Shown one piece after another: positions 27,493 through 36,871 of a DNA stretch of 64,000 nucleotides. Under the pieces are notes generated by a model, which was not told the DNA's origin, did not search any database, and was given only the letters and a program-made list of their open reading frames with translations. The position numbers and the translations under genes were made by a program. Origin of the DNA: Pseudomonas synxantha BG33R (GTDB taxonomy: Bacteria > Pseudomonadota > Gammaproteobacteria > Pseudomonadales > Pseudomonadaceae); the NCBI RefSeq assembly GCF_000263715.2, contig NZ_CM001514.1, positions 3,289,674-3,353,673 of the forward strand, given 5' to 3'. Within the stretch, counting starts at the first letter, position 1; each line of letters starts with the position of its first letter.

Positions 27493-28650
27493 TCAGTCCT
27501 GATTCAGCCCGACCCGATACAACACGCCATTATCCTCATCCGTCAGCACATACAGAAACCCATCCGGCCCCTGCCGCACGTCACGAATTCGCGCTTTCAA
27601 CTCGCCCAGCAAACGTTCCTCGTGAACGACCCTGTCACCCTCGAACTGCAACCGAATCAACTCCTGAGTGCCCAGCGCACCGATAAACAGGTTGTGCTGC
27701 CACACCTTGAACCGGTCGGCGTCGTAGAACGCCATACCGCTGATGGCCGGGGACTTCTCCCAGACATGGTGGGGCTGCACCGTGCCTTCTGCCGTTTTGC
27801 CCTTGGCTTCGGGAATCGGTAGCAGGGAGTAGTTGATGCCGTGGGTCGCCAGCGGCCAGCCGTAGTTCTTGCCGCGCTCGATGATGTTCACTTCATCGCC
27901 CCCACGCGGCCCGTGCTCGTTTTCCCAGATCGTACCGCTCCACGGGTTCAGCGCCAGGCCCTGTGGGTTACGCTGGCCGTAGGACCAGATCTCGGGACGT
28001 ACACCGGGTTGGCCGACGAAGGGGTTGTCATCCGGTACGCGGCCATCTGGATAGATGCGCACAACTTTGCCTTGCAGCTTGTCCAGGTCCTGGGCGGTCG
28101 GTCGGTCGTTGTTCTCGCCCAGGGTCACGAACAGATAGCCGTCACGATCGAACGCCAGGCGCGAGCCGAAGTGGTTGCCGGTAGACAGCTTGGGCTCCTG
28201 GCGCAGGATCACCTTGAAGTTCTCCAGGCCGCTCATGTCAGCAGACAGGCGCCCGCGCCCCACAGCGGTTCCGGCTTTGCCATCCTGCCCGCCGCCTTCG
28301 GCGTACGACAGGTAGACCATACGGTCCTGCTTGAAGTCGGGTGACAACACCACATCCAGTAACCCGCCCTGCCCCTTGGCCCACACTTGTGGTACCCCTT
28401 TCAATGGAGCGGAAAGCTTACCGTCGGGACTGACAAATCGCAGATGCCCGGGAAGCTCGGTCACCAGGAAGCCCTGCCGATCCGGGAGAAACGCCAGCGC
28501 CCAGGGATGATCCAGGCCTTTGGCGATCGGCGTGACGGTGATACTGCCTTGCTCGCTGGGGAATTGCTGGCTATCGGCGGCATAAACGGTGGTCAGCGGC
28601 AGCAGCGTGGCGGCACACACAGCCGCTAGCAGAGTTTTGCGTAGAAACAT
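27493..28650 (-). CDS. Secreted PQQ-dependent aldose sugar dehydrogenase (YliI/Asd type)
   Basis: 385 residues with a signal peptide (MFLRKTLLAAVCAATLLPL, cleavage near VYA-AD). The beta-propeller sequence shows DHPWALAFLPDRQGFLVTE, NHFGSRLAFDRDGYLFVTLG and GPRGGDEVNIIERGKNYGWP, all typical of soluble PQQ-type sugar dehydrogenases including the PQQ/calcium contacts. It would oxidise aldose sugars in the periplasm. The small secreted protein gene just upstream on the same strand is 12 bases away and may share its transcript. Confidence 0.9.
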   Translation of the reverse strand: MFLRKTLLAAVCAATLLPLTTVYAADSQQFPSEQGSITVTPIAKGLDHPWALAFLPDRQGFLVTELPGHLRFVSPDGKLSAPLKGVPQVWAKGQGGLLDVVLSPDFKQDRMVYLSYAEGGGQDGKAGTAVGRGRLSADMSGLENFKVILRQEPKLSTGNHFGSRLAFDRDGYLFVTLGENNDRPTAQDLDKLQGKVVRIYPDGRVPDDNPFVGQPGVRPEIWSYGQRNPQGLALNPWSGTIWENEHGPRGGDEVNIIERGKNYGWPLATHGINYSLLPIPEAKGKTAEGTVQPHHVWEKSPAISGMAFYDADRFKVWQHNLFIGALGTQELIRLQFEGDRVVHEERLLGELKARIRDVRQGPDGFLYVLTDEDNGVLYRVGLNQD

Positions 28651-28662
28651 AAGGCGAAGTCC

Positions 28663-28977
28663 TTACCGGCGATTGCCGTTGGCATCATAGGTGGGTGCTT
28701 TGGTTTCGGTGGCCGGGCGACTGGGAGCTGCGTCGCGCTTGGGATACGTATTGCCGATTCCGCGGTTTTCCACGGTCGGCCGAGGGCCGGTGGGCGCAGT
28801 CTGGATACCGCCGGCCGCAGGTGCATTGGGCTGAGTGCCCTGCATGCTATTGGGGTTGGCCCGGTGAATCGGGCTGTTATTGGTGTCGTATTGGCCCGGC
28901 AGGTTTTGTGCCTGGGCCCAAGGCGCCAGGGCCAGGCCCAGCGCAAGTACTGCAAGATAACGTACATAACCCTTCAT
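28663..28977 (-). CDS. Small secreted Pro/Asn-rich hypothetical protein
   Basis: 104 residues. A good signal peptide (YLAVLALGLALAPWAQAQ) and a GAGAGG ribosome binding site support it as a real gene. The mature 80 residues are low-complexity, rich in Pro, Asn, Thr and Gly, probably disordered, ending TYDANGNRR. It lies directly before the sugar dehydrogenase gene and may be co-transcribed. No family recognised. Confidence 0.75.
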   Translation of the reverse strand: MKGYVRYLAVLALGLALAPWAQAQNLPGQYDTNNSPIHRANPNSMQGTQPNAPAAGGIQTAPTGPRPTVENRGIGNTYPKRDAAPSRPATETKAPTYDANGNRR

Positions 28978-29161
28978 GACGGAGCCTCTCTATGCCGAGT
29001 ACTACGTGCTTTCGATAACACGCTACGCCATGGGTTCGGCTTGCGACACTAAATAGTTTCTCATCAGGTGTAACACGATCTGTCCGAGCATCTGCCCGCC
29101 GAAACTTTTGCCGCGCCCTGCGAGTCACCACAACAGGCTCACTTTTTAAGGAATCGGAGTT

Positions 29162-30001
29162 ATGCCACGGGCAATCTGGAAAGGCGCTATCAGTTTCGGT
29201 CTGGTTCATATCCCGGTGTCGCTGGTCTCGGCGACATCTTCCCAAGGCGTTGATTTCGACTGGCTGGACAAACGCAGCATGGACCCGGTCGGCTACAAGC
29301 GCATCAACAAAACCACGGGCAAGGAAGTCACCAAGGAGCATATCGTCAAGGGCGTCGCCTTTGAGAAGGGCCGTTATGTGGTGCTCAGCGAAGATGAAAT
29401 TCGCTCGGCCCATCCGAAATCGACCCAGACCATTGAGATCATCGCGTTTGTCGCCGCTGACCAGATCCCCCTGCAAAACATCGACACGCCCTACTTCCTG
29501 GCGCCAGACAAACGCGGCGGCAAGGTCTATGCACTGCTGCGCGAAACCCTGAAGAAAACCGGCAAGGTCGCCCTGGCCAATGTGGTGCTGCATACCAAAC
29601 AGCACTTGGCCGCGTTGATGCCGCTCGAATCGGCCCTGGTACTGGTGATGCTGCGCTGGCCCGCGGAAGTGCGCAGCCTGGACGAGCTGGAACTCGGTGC
29701 CGATGTAACCAAACCGACCCTGGCCAAGGGTGAGTTGGATATGGCCAAGCGCCTGGTGGAAGACATGAGCGCAGACTGGCAACCCGACGAGTACCGCGAC
29801 AGCTTCCAGGACAAGATCATGGCGCTGGTGGCGAAAAAGGCCAAGGCCGGCAAGATCGAAGACGTGGAGTCGAGCCAAGACAGCGAGGAGCGCAAATCCG
29901 CCGACGTTATCGACCTGACCGAACTGCTTAAACGCAGCCTGGCGGGCAAACCCGCGGCGAAAAAGCCCGCCGCGAAGAAATCCAACAAAAAGGCCTCTTG
30001 A
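29162..30001 (+). CDS. ku: Ku DNA end-binding protein (bacterial NHEJ)
   Basis: 279 residues. The start MPRAIWKGAISFGLVHIPVSL is the signature N-terminus of bacterial Ku, and RYVVLSEDEI and YFLAPDKRGGKVYALLRETL follow family order. The Ku homodimer threads onto double-strand break ends and recruits LigD. The C-terminal tail is lysine- and alanine-rich (KPAAKKPAAKKSNKKAS), the DNA-binding extension known from Ku proteins. ligD follows 24 bases later. A GGAG ribosome binding site precedes the ATG. Confidence 0.95.
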   Translation: MPRAIWKGAISFGLVHIPVSLVSATSSQGVDFDWLDKRSMDPVGYKRINKTTGKEVTKEHIVKGVAFEKGRYVVLSEDEIRSAHPKSTQTIEIIAFVAADQIPLQNIDTPYFLAPDKRGGKVYALLRETLKKTGKVALANVVLHTKQHLAALMPLESALVLVMLRWPAEVRSLDELELGADVTKPTLAKGELDMAKRLVEDMSADWQPDEYRDSFQDKIMALVAKKAKAGKIEDVESSQDSEERKSADVIDLTELLKRSLAGKPAAKKPAAKKSNKKAS

Positions 30002-30025
30002 GCCTGCCATTGACTGGAGCACGAC

Positions 30026-32545
30026 ATGGCAAAGCCCCTGAGCGAATACAACCGCAAGCGCGATTTCAAGATCACCGCCGAACCCGCCGGCAGCTCACCC
30101 GCCAGCAAGCGGAAAGCCTCGGCGCTGAGCTTCGTGATTCAAAAGCATGATGCGCGCAACCTGCATTATGACTTTCGCCTGGAACTCGATGGCGTGCTGT
30201 TGAGCTGGGCGGTGCCCAAGGGCCCGAGCCTGGACCCAAGCCAGAAGCGCCTGGCGGTCCACGTTGAAGACCACCCCCTGAGCTATGGCGGTTTCGAGGG
30301 CAGCATTCCAGCCGGCCAATATGGCGCAGGCGATGTGATTGTGTGGGACCGAGGTATCTGGCAGCCCCATGATGAGCCGCGCAAAGCCTATGCGGCCGGC
30401 AAGCTCAAGTTCACGCTGGTGGGCGAAAAACTCGCTGGGGATTGGACCCTGGTACGCACCCGACTCAAGGGCAGTGGCGACAAGGAGCAGTGGCTGCTGA
30501 TCAAGGAAAAAGACCAGCAGGCACGCCCCGCTTCTGAATACGATATTGTCGACGCCAAGCCTGCCAGCGTGCTCAGCGATGCGGTGGTCGGCACGCCCAA
30601 GGCCAGGGCCCCAGTCCAAAAAAAGCCAGCGCCAAAGGCCAAGGCCCGCACGCAAGTGAGCGCCATACCCGAAGAATTTGCCCCGCAATTGGCGACCTTG
30701 GTCGATCGCGCCCCCGAGGGCGATTGGAGCTACGAGATCAAGTTCGACGGTTATCGCATTCTCGCGCGCATCCATGACGGTGAAGTGCGCCTGTTCACTC
30801 GCAACGGCCACGACTGGACCGAACGCCTGCCGCGCCAGGCCAAAGCCTTGCAAGCCCTCAAGCTCAAGGACAGCTGGCTGGATGGCGAAGTGGTCAGCCT
30901 CAACGGCGACGGCTTGCCGGATTTTCAGGCATTGCAGAATGCCTTCGATATCGGCCGCAGCCTGGACATCGTCTATTACCTGTTTGATGCCCCCTTCCTG
31001 AACGGCCGTGATCAACGCGAAGATCCGGTCGAGGAGCGTCGGGCTGCGCTTAAAGCTGCGCTCGCCGGCAGCAAAAGCAAACTGCTGCGTTTCTCCGAAG
31101 CCTTTGCCGCCAACCACCGCGATATTTTCGAAAGTGCCTGCGACCTGGCGCTCGAAGGCGTGATCGGCAAGCGTGTAGGCAGCCCCTATGTGTCCCGCCG
31201 CAGTGCTGACTGGATCAAGCTCAAATGCCGCCTTCGCCAGGAGTTCGTGATTGTGGGCTACACCCGCCCTCAGGGTTCGCGCAGCGGGTTTGGCGCGTTG
31301 CTGCTGGCGGTCAACGATGAAACCGGGCTGGTATATGCCGGGCGTGTGGGCACCGGATTTGATCAGGCCACGTTGAAATCCATCTACGCCAAGCTCACGC
31401 CGCTGGAGCGCAAGGACTCGCCCTTGCATAAGCCTTTGACCAGCACCCAGGCCCGTGGCGTGCATTGGGTCGAGCCGCGCCTGGTGGGTGAAGTGCAATT
31501 CGCCGAATGGACGCGTGAAGGCGTGGTGCGCCAGGCCGCCTTTGTGGGGCTGCGCACTGATAAGCCTGCGTCGCAGATCATTCATGAACAGCCGCGTGCG
31601 GCAAAGTCGGTCAATGCCTCGAAGACGCAGAAAACCGATAAAGCCGACACAGCGGTGAAGAACGTGAAAATCACCCACCCCGATCGCATTATCGACAAGC
31701 ACAGTGGCACGCAAAAACAGCAATTGGCGCAGTTCTACGCCGACATCAGCGAATGGATCCTGCCGTTCCTGCGCGGTCGTCCTGTGTCACTGCTGCGCGC
31801 GCCCGAAGGCATCGAAGGGGAGCAGTTTTTTCAGAAGCACTCCGAACGCCTGACAATTCCCCACATCAAGCAACTGGATCAGGCCCTGGATCCCGGTCAT
31901 GCACGCCTGATGGAGGTAGACAGCGCAGAGGCGCTGGCCGGCGCCGTGCAAATGGGCACTGTCGAGTTGCATATCTGGGGCGCCACTACGGACAAGATTG
32001 AAACCCCTGACCTGTTCGTCCTGGACCTCGACCCGGACCCGGCCCTGCCTTGGAAATCCATGCTGGAAGCGGCCGAACTGACCCTGTCGGTGCTGGATGA
32101 GCTGGGCTTGCAAGCCTTCGTCAAGACCAGCGGCGGTAAAGGTCTGCACCTGATCGTGCCACTGGCCCGGCGTGATGGCTGGGACGCCGTCAAAGCATTC
32201 GCCAAGGCCATTGCCCAGTTTATGAGCCAGCAACTGCCCGAACGCTTTACCGCCACCAGCGGCCCTAAAAACCGTGTAGGCAAGATCTTTATCGACTACC
32301 TGCGCAACGCCCGTGGCGCCAGCACTGTGGCGGCATACTCCGTGCGTGCACGGCCGGGTTTGCCGGTATCGGTGCCGGTCAGTCGGGAAGAGTTGAAAGG
32401 GTTGCGTGGCGCCCAGCAGTGGACGGTGGCGAACCTGCATGAGCGTCTTCAGGGTTTGAAGGGCGACCCATGGGCCGGCTATGCCAATCGGCAGAAGATC
32501 AGCAAGAAGATGTGGGACAAGCTGGGCGCAAAACCACCGCAGTGA
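30026..32545 (+). CDS. ligD: Multifunctional DNA ligase LigD (phosphoesterase-ligase-polymerase)
   Basis: 839 residues with all three NHEJ domains in Pseudomonas order. The N-terminal 3'-phosphoesterase domain (about 1-180) has HDARNLHYDFRLELDG and DHPLSYGGFEG. The ATP-dependent ligase domain (about 210-530) has the adenylation lysine K239 in YEIKFDGYR and EGVIGKRVGSPY. The primase-polymerase domain (about 550-830) shows TRPDRI-like THPDRII, the catalytic aspartates in LDLDPDP, and SGGKGLHL. With Ku it repairs double-strand breaks without a template, mostly in non-dividing cells. Confidence 0.96.
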   Translation: MAKPLSEYNRKRDFKITAEPAGSSPASKRKASALSFVIQKHDARNLHYDFRLELDGVLLSWAVPKGPSLDPSQKRLAVHVEDHPLSYGGFEGSIPAGQYGAGDVIVWDRGIWQPHDEPRKAYAAGKLKFTLVGEKLAGDWTLVRTRLKGSGDKEQWLLIKEKDQQARPASEYDIVDAKPASVLSDAVVGTPKARAPVQKKPAPKAKARTQVSAIPEEFAPQLATLVDRAPEGDWSYEIKFDGYRILARIHDGEVRLFTRNGHDWTERLPRQAKALQALKLKDSWLDGEVVSLNGDGLPDFQALQNAFDIGRSLDIVYYLFDAPFLNGRDQREDPVEERRAALKAALAGSKSKLLRFSEAFAANHRDIFESACDLALEGVIGKRVGSPYVSRRSADWIKLKCRLRQEFVIVGYTRPQGSRSGFGALLLAVNDETGLVYAGRVGTGFDQATLKSIYAKLTPLERKDSPLHKPLTSTQARGVHWVEPRLVGEVQFAEWTREGVVRQAAFVGLRTDKPASQIIHEQPRAAKSVNASKTQKTDKADTAVKNVKITHPDRIIDKHSGTQKQQLAQFYADISEWILPFLRGRPVSLLRAPEGIEGEQFFQKHSERLTIPHIKQLDQALDPGHARLMEVDSAEALAGAVQMGTVELHIWGATTDKIETPDLFVLDLDPDPALPWKSMLEAAELTLSVLDELGLQAFVKTSGGKGLHLIVPLARRDGWDAVKAFAKAIAQFMSQQLPERFTATSGPKNRVGKIFIDYLRNARGASTVAAYSVRARPGLPVSVPVSREELKGLRGAQQWTVANLHERLQGLKGDPWAGYANRQKISKKMWDKLGAKPPQ

Positions 32546-32564
32546 TTCGCGCCCGACACAGGGT

Positions 32565-33476
32565 TCAGATAAGAATGAAGATCAGCGCCAGACCGGCAAA
32601 AATCGCCCATTTCTCCAGGTAGTAGCGAGTGCGGTTGCGCTTTTTGAGCTCCTTGCCGCGCAGGCGGATCTTGTACAAGCGGGTAAAGGCGCGGTTGAGG
32701 CCGCCGGTCTTGTCGCCATCATCATTGGGCGAGCCTGCAGCGGCCATTACATTGCGGCTGAACCAACGGTTGAATGCCGCCGCCCAGCGGTACTTCATCG
32801 GGCGTTCGATATCGCAGAACAGAATGATACGGTTCTGCTGGGTGGTGTTTTCTGCGTAGTGAATGTAGGTCTCGTCGAACATCACCGGCTCGCCGTCGCG
32901 CCAGTAATAGCTCTCGCCATCCACATTGATGTAGCACCCTGGGTCGTTGGGGGTATCGAGCCCCAGGTGGTACCGATAGGAGCCCGCGTACGGGTCACGG
33001 TGGCGCACCAGCTTGGAGCCCGGTGGCAGTTCGGCGAACATCGCGGCCTTGATCGAGCCAATCCCTTGCACCAACTCGGTGGTGCGCGGGCACAGCTTCA
33101 TCGCCGATGGGTGGCTGTCGCCATACCACTTGAGGTAAAAGCGCTTCCAGCCCGACTTGAAAAACGAGTTGAAACCCACGTCGTTGTACTGATCCGAACG
33201 TTTGATCTCCCCGGCCCGCATCAGGTTCTGGCCTTCCTCGCGGATCTCTTGCCAATGTTCCTGCAAGGGGCTCAGGTCTGGAAAATCGCTGGGCGACAGA
33301 TAGGGACGGCTGGGCTGCCTGGAGAACAAGTAGAGAAAACAGTTGATCGGCGCCAGGAACGTCGAGTGATCGCTAAGCTGGCGACCCAGCTTGTGTCGCA
33401 CCCGACCACGCAGGTGTACATACGCAATGGAGGCAACGTAGAGAGCAACAATGATGAGTTTCAAGGGATTCGTCAC
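32565..33476 (-). CDS. lpxO: Lipid A 2-hydroxylase LpxO (aspartyl/asparaginyl beta-hydroxylase family)
   Basis: 303 residues. An N-terminal membrane helix (LKLIIVALYVASIAYV) and a C-terminal hydrophobic tail flank a cytoplasmic Fe(II)/2-oxoglutarate dioxygenase domain. Iron and co-substrate residues are in RHRDPYAGSYRYHLGL and DETYIHYAENTTQQNRIILF. LpxO proteins add a 2-hydroxyl to a secondary acyl chain of lipid A. The start is a GTG with a weak ribosome binding site. It is convergent with ligD and 20 bases from it. Confidence 0.88.
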   Translation of the reverse strand: MTNPLKLIIVALYVASIAYVHLRGRVRHKLGRQLSDHSTFLAPINCFLYLFSRQPSRPYLSPSDFPDLSPLQEHWQEIREEGQNLMRAGEIKRSDQYNDVGFNSFFKSGWKRFYLKWYGDSHPSAMKLCPRTTELVQGIGSIKAAMFAELPPGSKLVRHRDPYAGSYRYHLGLDTPNDPGCYINVDGESYYWRDGEPVMFDETYIHYAENTTQQNRIILFCDIERPMKYRWAAAFNRWFSRNVMAAAGSPNDDGDKTGGLNRAFTRLYKIRLRGKELKKRNRTRYYLEKWAIFAGLALIFILI

Positions 33477-33728
33477 AAGTCAGGGAGAGAACAGGCTGCT
33501 CCTGCGGGCCCACAACGGCCGAGGATGGATATGCAGCACCTGAAATCACAATTCACGTACAGGTGACACGGCCGGCTGGGCGACCTTGCGGCGTGTAACC
33601 ATTGGCGGTTATTTAGCCATACTTTGTAACCAAAGGTTAACTAAGAATTGTGAAAAGCTGTCTACTGAGTGTGCTGGGGTGGGAACAGGCAGGCGTTCCC
33701 GCCCACCTGCTTAAAGGTTTTGCTGAAA

Positions 33729-35066
33729 TTATTGCGGGGTGTCCTTAGTCTCGCGGCGGGGCAAACTGCCGTCTCCCAACGCCGTAAAGGGTACGGCCTG
33801 GCTACGACTGCGGATGAAGTAGCGAATGAGCGCGATCATGAGTCCCACCAACAGGCCACCCACCAGACTCAAAGCAATGATCAGCGATTTTTTCGGCTTG
33901 ATCGGCGCCAGAGGCTCCTGGGCGCGACGGTCGATCGTCACCAGCTTGAGGTTGCTCATGTCGATGTTCAAGCCACGCAGCCTGGCGACTTCAGCGCGAA
34001 GCGGCTCGACGTCCTGCAGGAATATGTCCTCATTGCCGCGCTTGCGCAGCACCTCGACTTCGCGGTTGCTTTCGAGCAGTTGCAAATCCTTGCCGATCTC
34101 GGCAATTCGCGGGTTGGTGAAGTCATCGCTGGTGCGCTGTTGCAGCGCAGCGCGTTCGGCTTCCAGAGCTTCGGTGCCCATGAAGTACAGCGGGATCTTC
34201 TGATTGTTCACCTCTGTGCGCATGACCTGGCTCGACCCACTGCGCGTGGAGTCAGCCATGGAAGATGGCGTCGTCGGGGTGCGGATGCCCATGGACTTGG
34301 CAATAGAGATGGCTTCCGCCAGCTCGGCCAGGCGATTGGTACGCTCCATCTTCATCTGCAGGCGCAGCGCGCTGAGCTCATCCTGCAACTGGGCACGCTT
34401 GAGTCGGTCAGCCTCGAGCAACTTGGCGATCTTGGATTCCTTTTCCGTATCGTAGTTGTCACGGGCGGCGTTGATCTTGCCTTTGAGTTCGCTCAAGCGG
34501 TTATTGACGATCACCTTGAGGTCGGCACCCACCTGCTGACGCTCGGCAGCGATGGCGTAGTCTACAAAGCCGTTGAGAATCGCGACACCATCAACGTCTG
34601 TCGGGTATTGCAGTTCCAAGCGAATATAGCTGCTCAGCGAGTCTGATTTCTTCGGGTCCGGCAGGATCAGGTTGACAGAGTTTCGATTGAACGCCTCAAA
34701 GCTTTGCTCAAGGCTCTGCCCCGGCTTCTTGAACGCCTTGAACAATTCCTCGTGTTCCTTGAAAAATCCCAAGCGCGCCTCGTAAGAGTCTAACTGTGCT
34801 CCCACTTTCATCAGGGCATCAGCGGGAGGCAACTTATAGACTTCCGAACGGTTCAACGCATCCAGTTCGTTGATTGCCGCAGGCCGCAGCACACTGCTGA
34901 CTTCATAAGTCTTGGGTGCCAGGAACGCGTACCCCGCCCCTAATACGCCCACCAGAAGCGTGCATCCGACTACCAGCTTTTTTTGTCGCCAGATGGCGTG
35001 AAACAATTCAAACAGATCAATTTCATCAGACGCTACGGAGGGCGGGAGCGGGGAAGTGCGATTCAA
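33729..35066 (-). CDS. Wzz-family chain length determinant (polysaccharide co-polymerase)
   Basis: 445 residues with two membrane helices, near residues 32-54 (KKLVVGCTLLVGVLGAGYAF) and near 390-412 (KKSLIIALSLVGGLLVGLMI), flanking a large coiled-coil periplasmic domain. This is the topology of Wzz/FepE co-polymerases, and the length fits the longer Pseudomonas Wzz2 type. It would set O-antigen or exopolysaccharide chain length. It starts at TTG, with AAGGTG upstream. No polysaccharide genes are adjacent, so it is an orphan here. Confidence 0.87.
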   Translation of the reverse strand: MNRTSPLPPSVASDEIDLFELFHAIWRQKKLVVGCTLLVGVLGAGYAFLAPKTYEVSSVLRPAAINELDALNRSEVYKLPPADALMKVGAQLDSYEARLGFFKEHEELFKAFKKPGQSLEQSFEAFNRNSVNLILPDPKKSDSLSSYIRLELQYPTDVDGVAILNGFVDYAIAAERQQVGADLKVIVNNRLSELKGKINAARDNYDTEKESKIAKLLEADRLKRAQLQDELSALRLQMKMERTNRLAELAEAISIAKSMGIRTPTTPSSMADSTRSGSSQVMRTEVNNQKIPLYFMGTEALEAERAALQQRTSDDFTNPRIAEIGKDLQLLESNREVEVLRKRGNEDIFLQDVEPLRAEVARLRGLNIDMSNLKLVTIDRRAQEPLAPIKPKKSLIIALSLVGGLLVGLMIALIRYFIRSRSQAVPFTALGDGSLPRRETKDTPQ

Positions 35067-35405
35067 AATAAGAACACCTTAAAATAATACTAAAAGGCCA
35101 TCATTCTCAGAAGCCTGAATGGCTTCAAAAATCAGGGACAACGCCCTGGATACGCCGGACCGGTGGCGATGTGACCACTTAGCCAGCCGAAATATCCCAC
35201 ATTCTCAAGGATTATTTCGGTTTTATATCGAGGAGTAGTACAAATGGCGCAGCCATTGTCGGACTTGCGCGCTTGCAAGCATAGTCAATAGAACATCAAA
35301 ATGCTGTCAAATAGCTGTCTTCTAAAGAAAAAACTTATCCGCCTGCGTCGTGGTTGTGTACCTGATGCAACGGGGCGCTTCCCTGATCAGCAATAAGGAA
35401 TTTGC
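35067..35405. other. Divergent intergenic region
   Basis: About 340 bases between the Wzz-like gene (minus) and the TIGR03067-like gene (plus). AT-richer than its surroundings and without a credible gene; it should hold two divergent promoters. No clear operator was seen. Confidence 0.6.
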
Positions 35406-35792
35406 ATGCTGTCTGTTTCAACTCTCGATTTACGCGGCTTACAAGGCACCTGGGAGCAGACTGCCCTTGAAGACAGTGGCATCCTCAACCCCGCCGACGC
35501 CCACAGTGCGCCAGGGGCTATTACCACCATTACGGGCGATTGCTTCGAAGTGACCACCGTCAACGGTGATCGACTGCTGGCAGGGCGTTTTTTCCTGGAT
35601 GCCAGTACCACGCCCAAAAGCATTACCTGGATTGACGCTATCGGCGATGACGCGGGCAAGCAGCTTCCCGCCAGTTACCGGCTCGACGGCGATGATTTCG
35701 TATTTATCGCAGCGGATGAAGGCATGCCCAGGCCCACCGTATTCAGCACCGGCCCTGGGCAAACCATGCGCACCTTCGTGCGGCGCTCGTGA
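35406..35792 (+). CDS. TIGR03067-like / lipocalin-like small protein
   Basis: 128 residues. LRGLQGTWEQTALEDSGI near the start, DRLLAGRFFLDASTTPKSITW in the middle and YRLDGDDFVFIAADEGMPRP near the end match the TIGR03067 pattern (best known in planctomycetes), a small beta-barrel-like fold of unknown function. No signal peptide. The gene is single and is followed by a terminator. Confidence 0.78.
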   Translation: MLSVSTLDLRGLQGTWEQTALEDSGILNPADAHSAPGAITTITGDCFEVTTVNGDRLLAGRFFLDASTTPKSITWIDAIGDDAGKQLPASYRLDGDDFVFIAADEGMPRPTVFSTGPGQTMRTFVRRS

Positions 35793-35886
35793 TCGGTGCG
35801 TTTATCCGATTTGATCACGGCATTTTCACACGTTCTTCACTTTCCGGCAGATAGGGTTACATATACCTACTCCAGTGAATCCCTTG

Positions 35887-35914
35887 GCCCGCCTCTCCTC
35901 GCGGGCTTTTTTTT
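35887..35914. terminator. Rho-independent terminator
   Basis: Stem GCCCGC / GCGGGC with an eight-base loop, followed by eight T residues, 95 bases after the TIGR03067-like gene. Confidence 0.82.
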
Positions 35915-35931
35915 GTGCGCTGTGAACTTGA

Positions 35932-36744
35932 TCAGTCGTTACGTTTGGTCGCCGTCAGGGTAAAGCACAGGGGTAACTGCGCGACCTGATGCTCATATTG
36001 ATCGTAAAGTTCTTCCCGGTTGGAATGCGGGTATTCCTGCAAGTGATCGATCTGAAGGTGTGCCGTGATTGCCCCGCTGACGACACTGCCCAGGGTGTGT
36101 ACATACCAATAGGACGTCGGCCCGGCCTGCTCGCCCTGCCCTTCATAGACAATGGCCTCTTGCAAGACAAACGGCTCGCGCTGAAAGTAAGAACTGTCAG
36201 GCAACAGCGGGTTGGCGGCACGGGGGTCGAAAACCTCCAGGAATGGATGGGTTTCGTACACCACCAAAGTACCGCCTGGCTTCAGCACACTGGCAACATG
36301 CTTCATGAACAGCGCCACATCAGGCATCCAGCCCAGCACACCAATGGTCACCAAGGCGACATCGAACCGAGCATGTAACCGCTCGGGTAAATGGTGGATA
36401 TCGGTCAATATGAATTCAGGGTTATGGGGCGAGACTGCCGCCAATTCCAGAGCCTGCTCGATAAACGCCCGGGATTGATCGACCCCCACCACCGAGCGCG
36501 CGCCCAAGCCATACAATGACAGGGACTCGCGCCCGTTGTTGCAGCACAACTGCACGACGTCTTTGCCCGCCACACCTACCTCATGCAGCAACGCGGTGAT
36601 AGTGGGGTCAAGGCAGGAAAAGTCAGGTTCGGCCACCGAGGCCAGTAGCTCCCTCCAGGTCGCCGTGTCTTTGTGCAACCGGGCCGATTCGTCCCAAGCG
36701 TTTTTATTGCTGGCAATCGCCTCTTGCGCTGAGGGCATGTCCAT
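35932..36744 (-). CDS. Class I SAM-dependent methyltransferase
   Basis: 270 residues. The SAM-binding motif I region is VVQLCCNNGRESLSLYGLGA followed by VVGVDQS, and post-I and motif II regions are visible (FILTDIHHLPE, DVALVTIGVLGWMPD, LKPGGTLVVYETHPFLE). The C-terminal part contains many aromatic residues (SYWYVHTLG). GGAG lies five bases before the ATG. The substrate is a small molecule by family resemblance but cannot be named. Confidence 0.87.
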   Translation of the reverse strand: MDMPSAQEAIASNKNAWDESARLHKDTATWRELLASVAEPDFSCLDPTITALLHEVGVAGKDVVQLCCNNGRESLSLYGLGARSVVGVDQSRAFIEQALELAAVSPHNPEFILTDIHHLPERLHARFDVALVTIGVLGWMPDVALFMKHVASVLKPGGTLVVYETHPFLEVFDPRAANPLLPDSSYFQREPFVLQEAIVYEGQGEQAGPTSYWYVHTLGSVVSGAITAHLQIDHLQEYPHSNREELYDQYEHQVAQLPLCFTLTATKRND

Positions 36745-36871
36745 TGCGTCTCCAGAAAGTCAATACAGCGGGCTTAGGAACATAAGCCAAATATCTGCCA
36801 GATAAAACCCGCAGTACCAGCGAAACTTATAGCCAAGCCTACCGGTCATTAAGCCATCGCGTGTTCAGCCC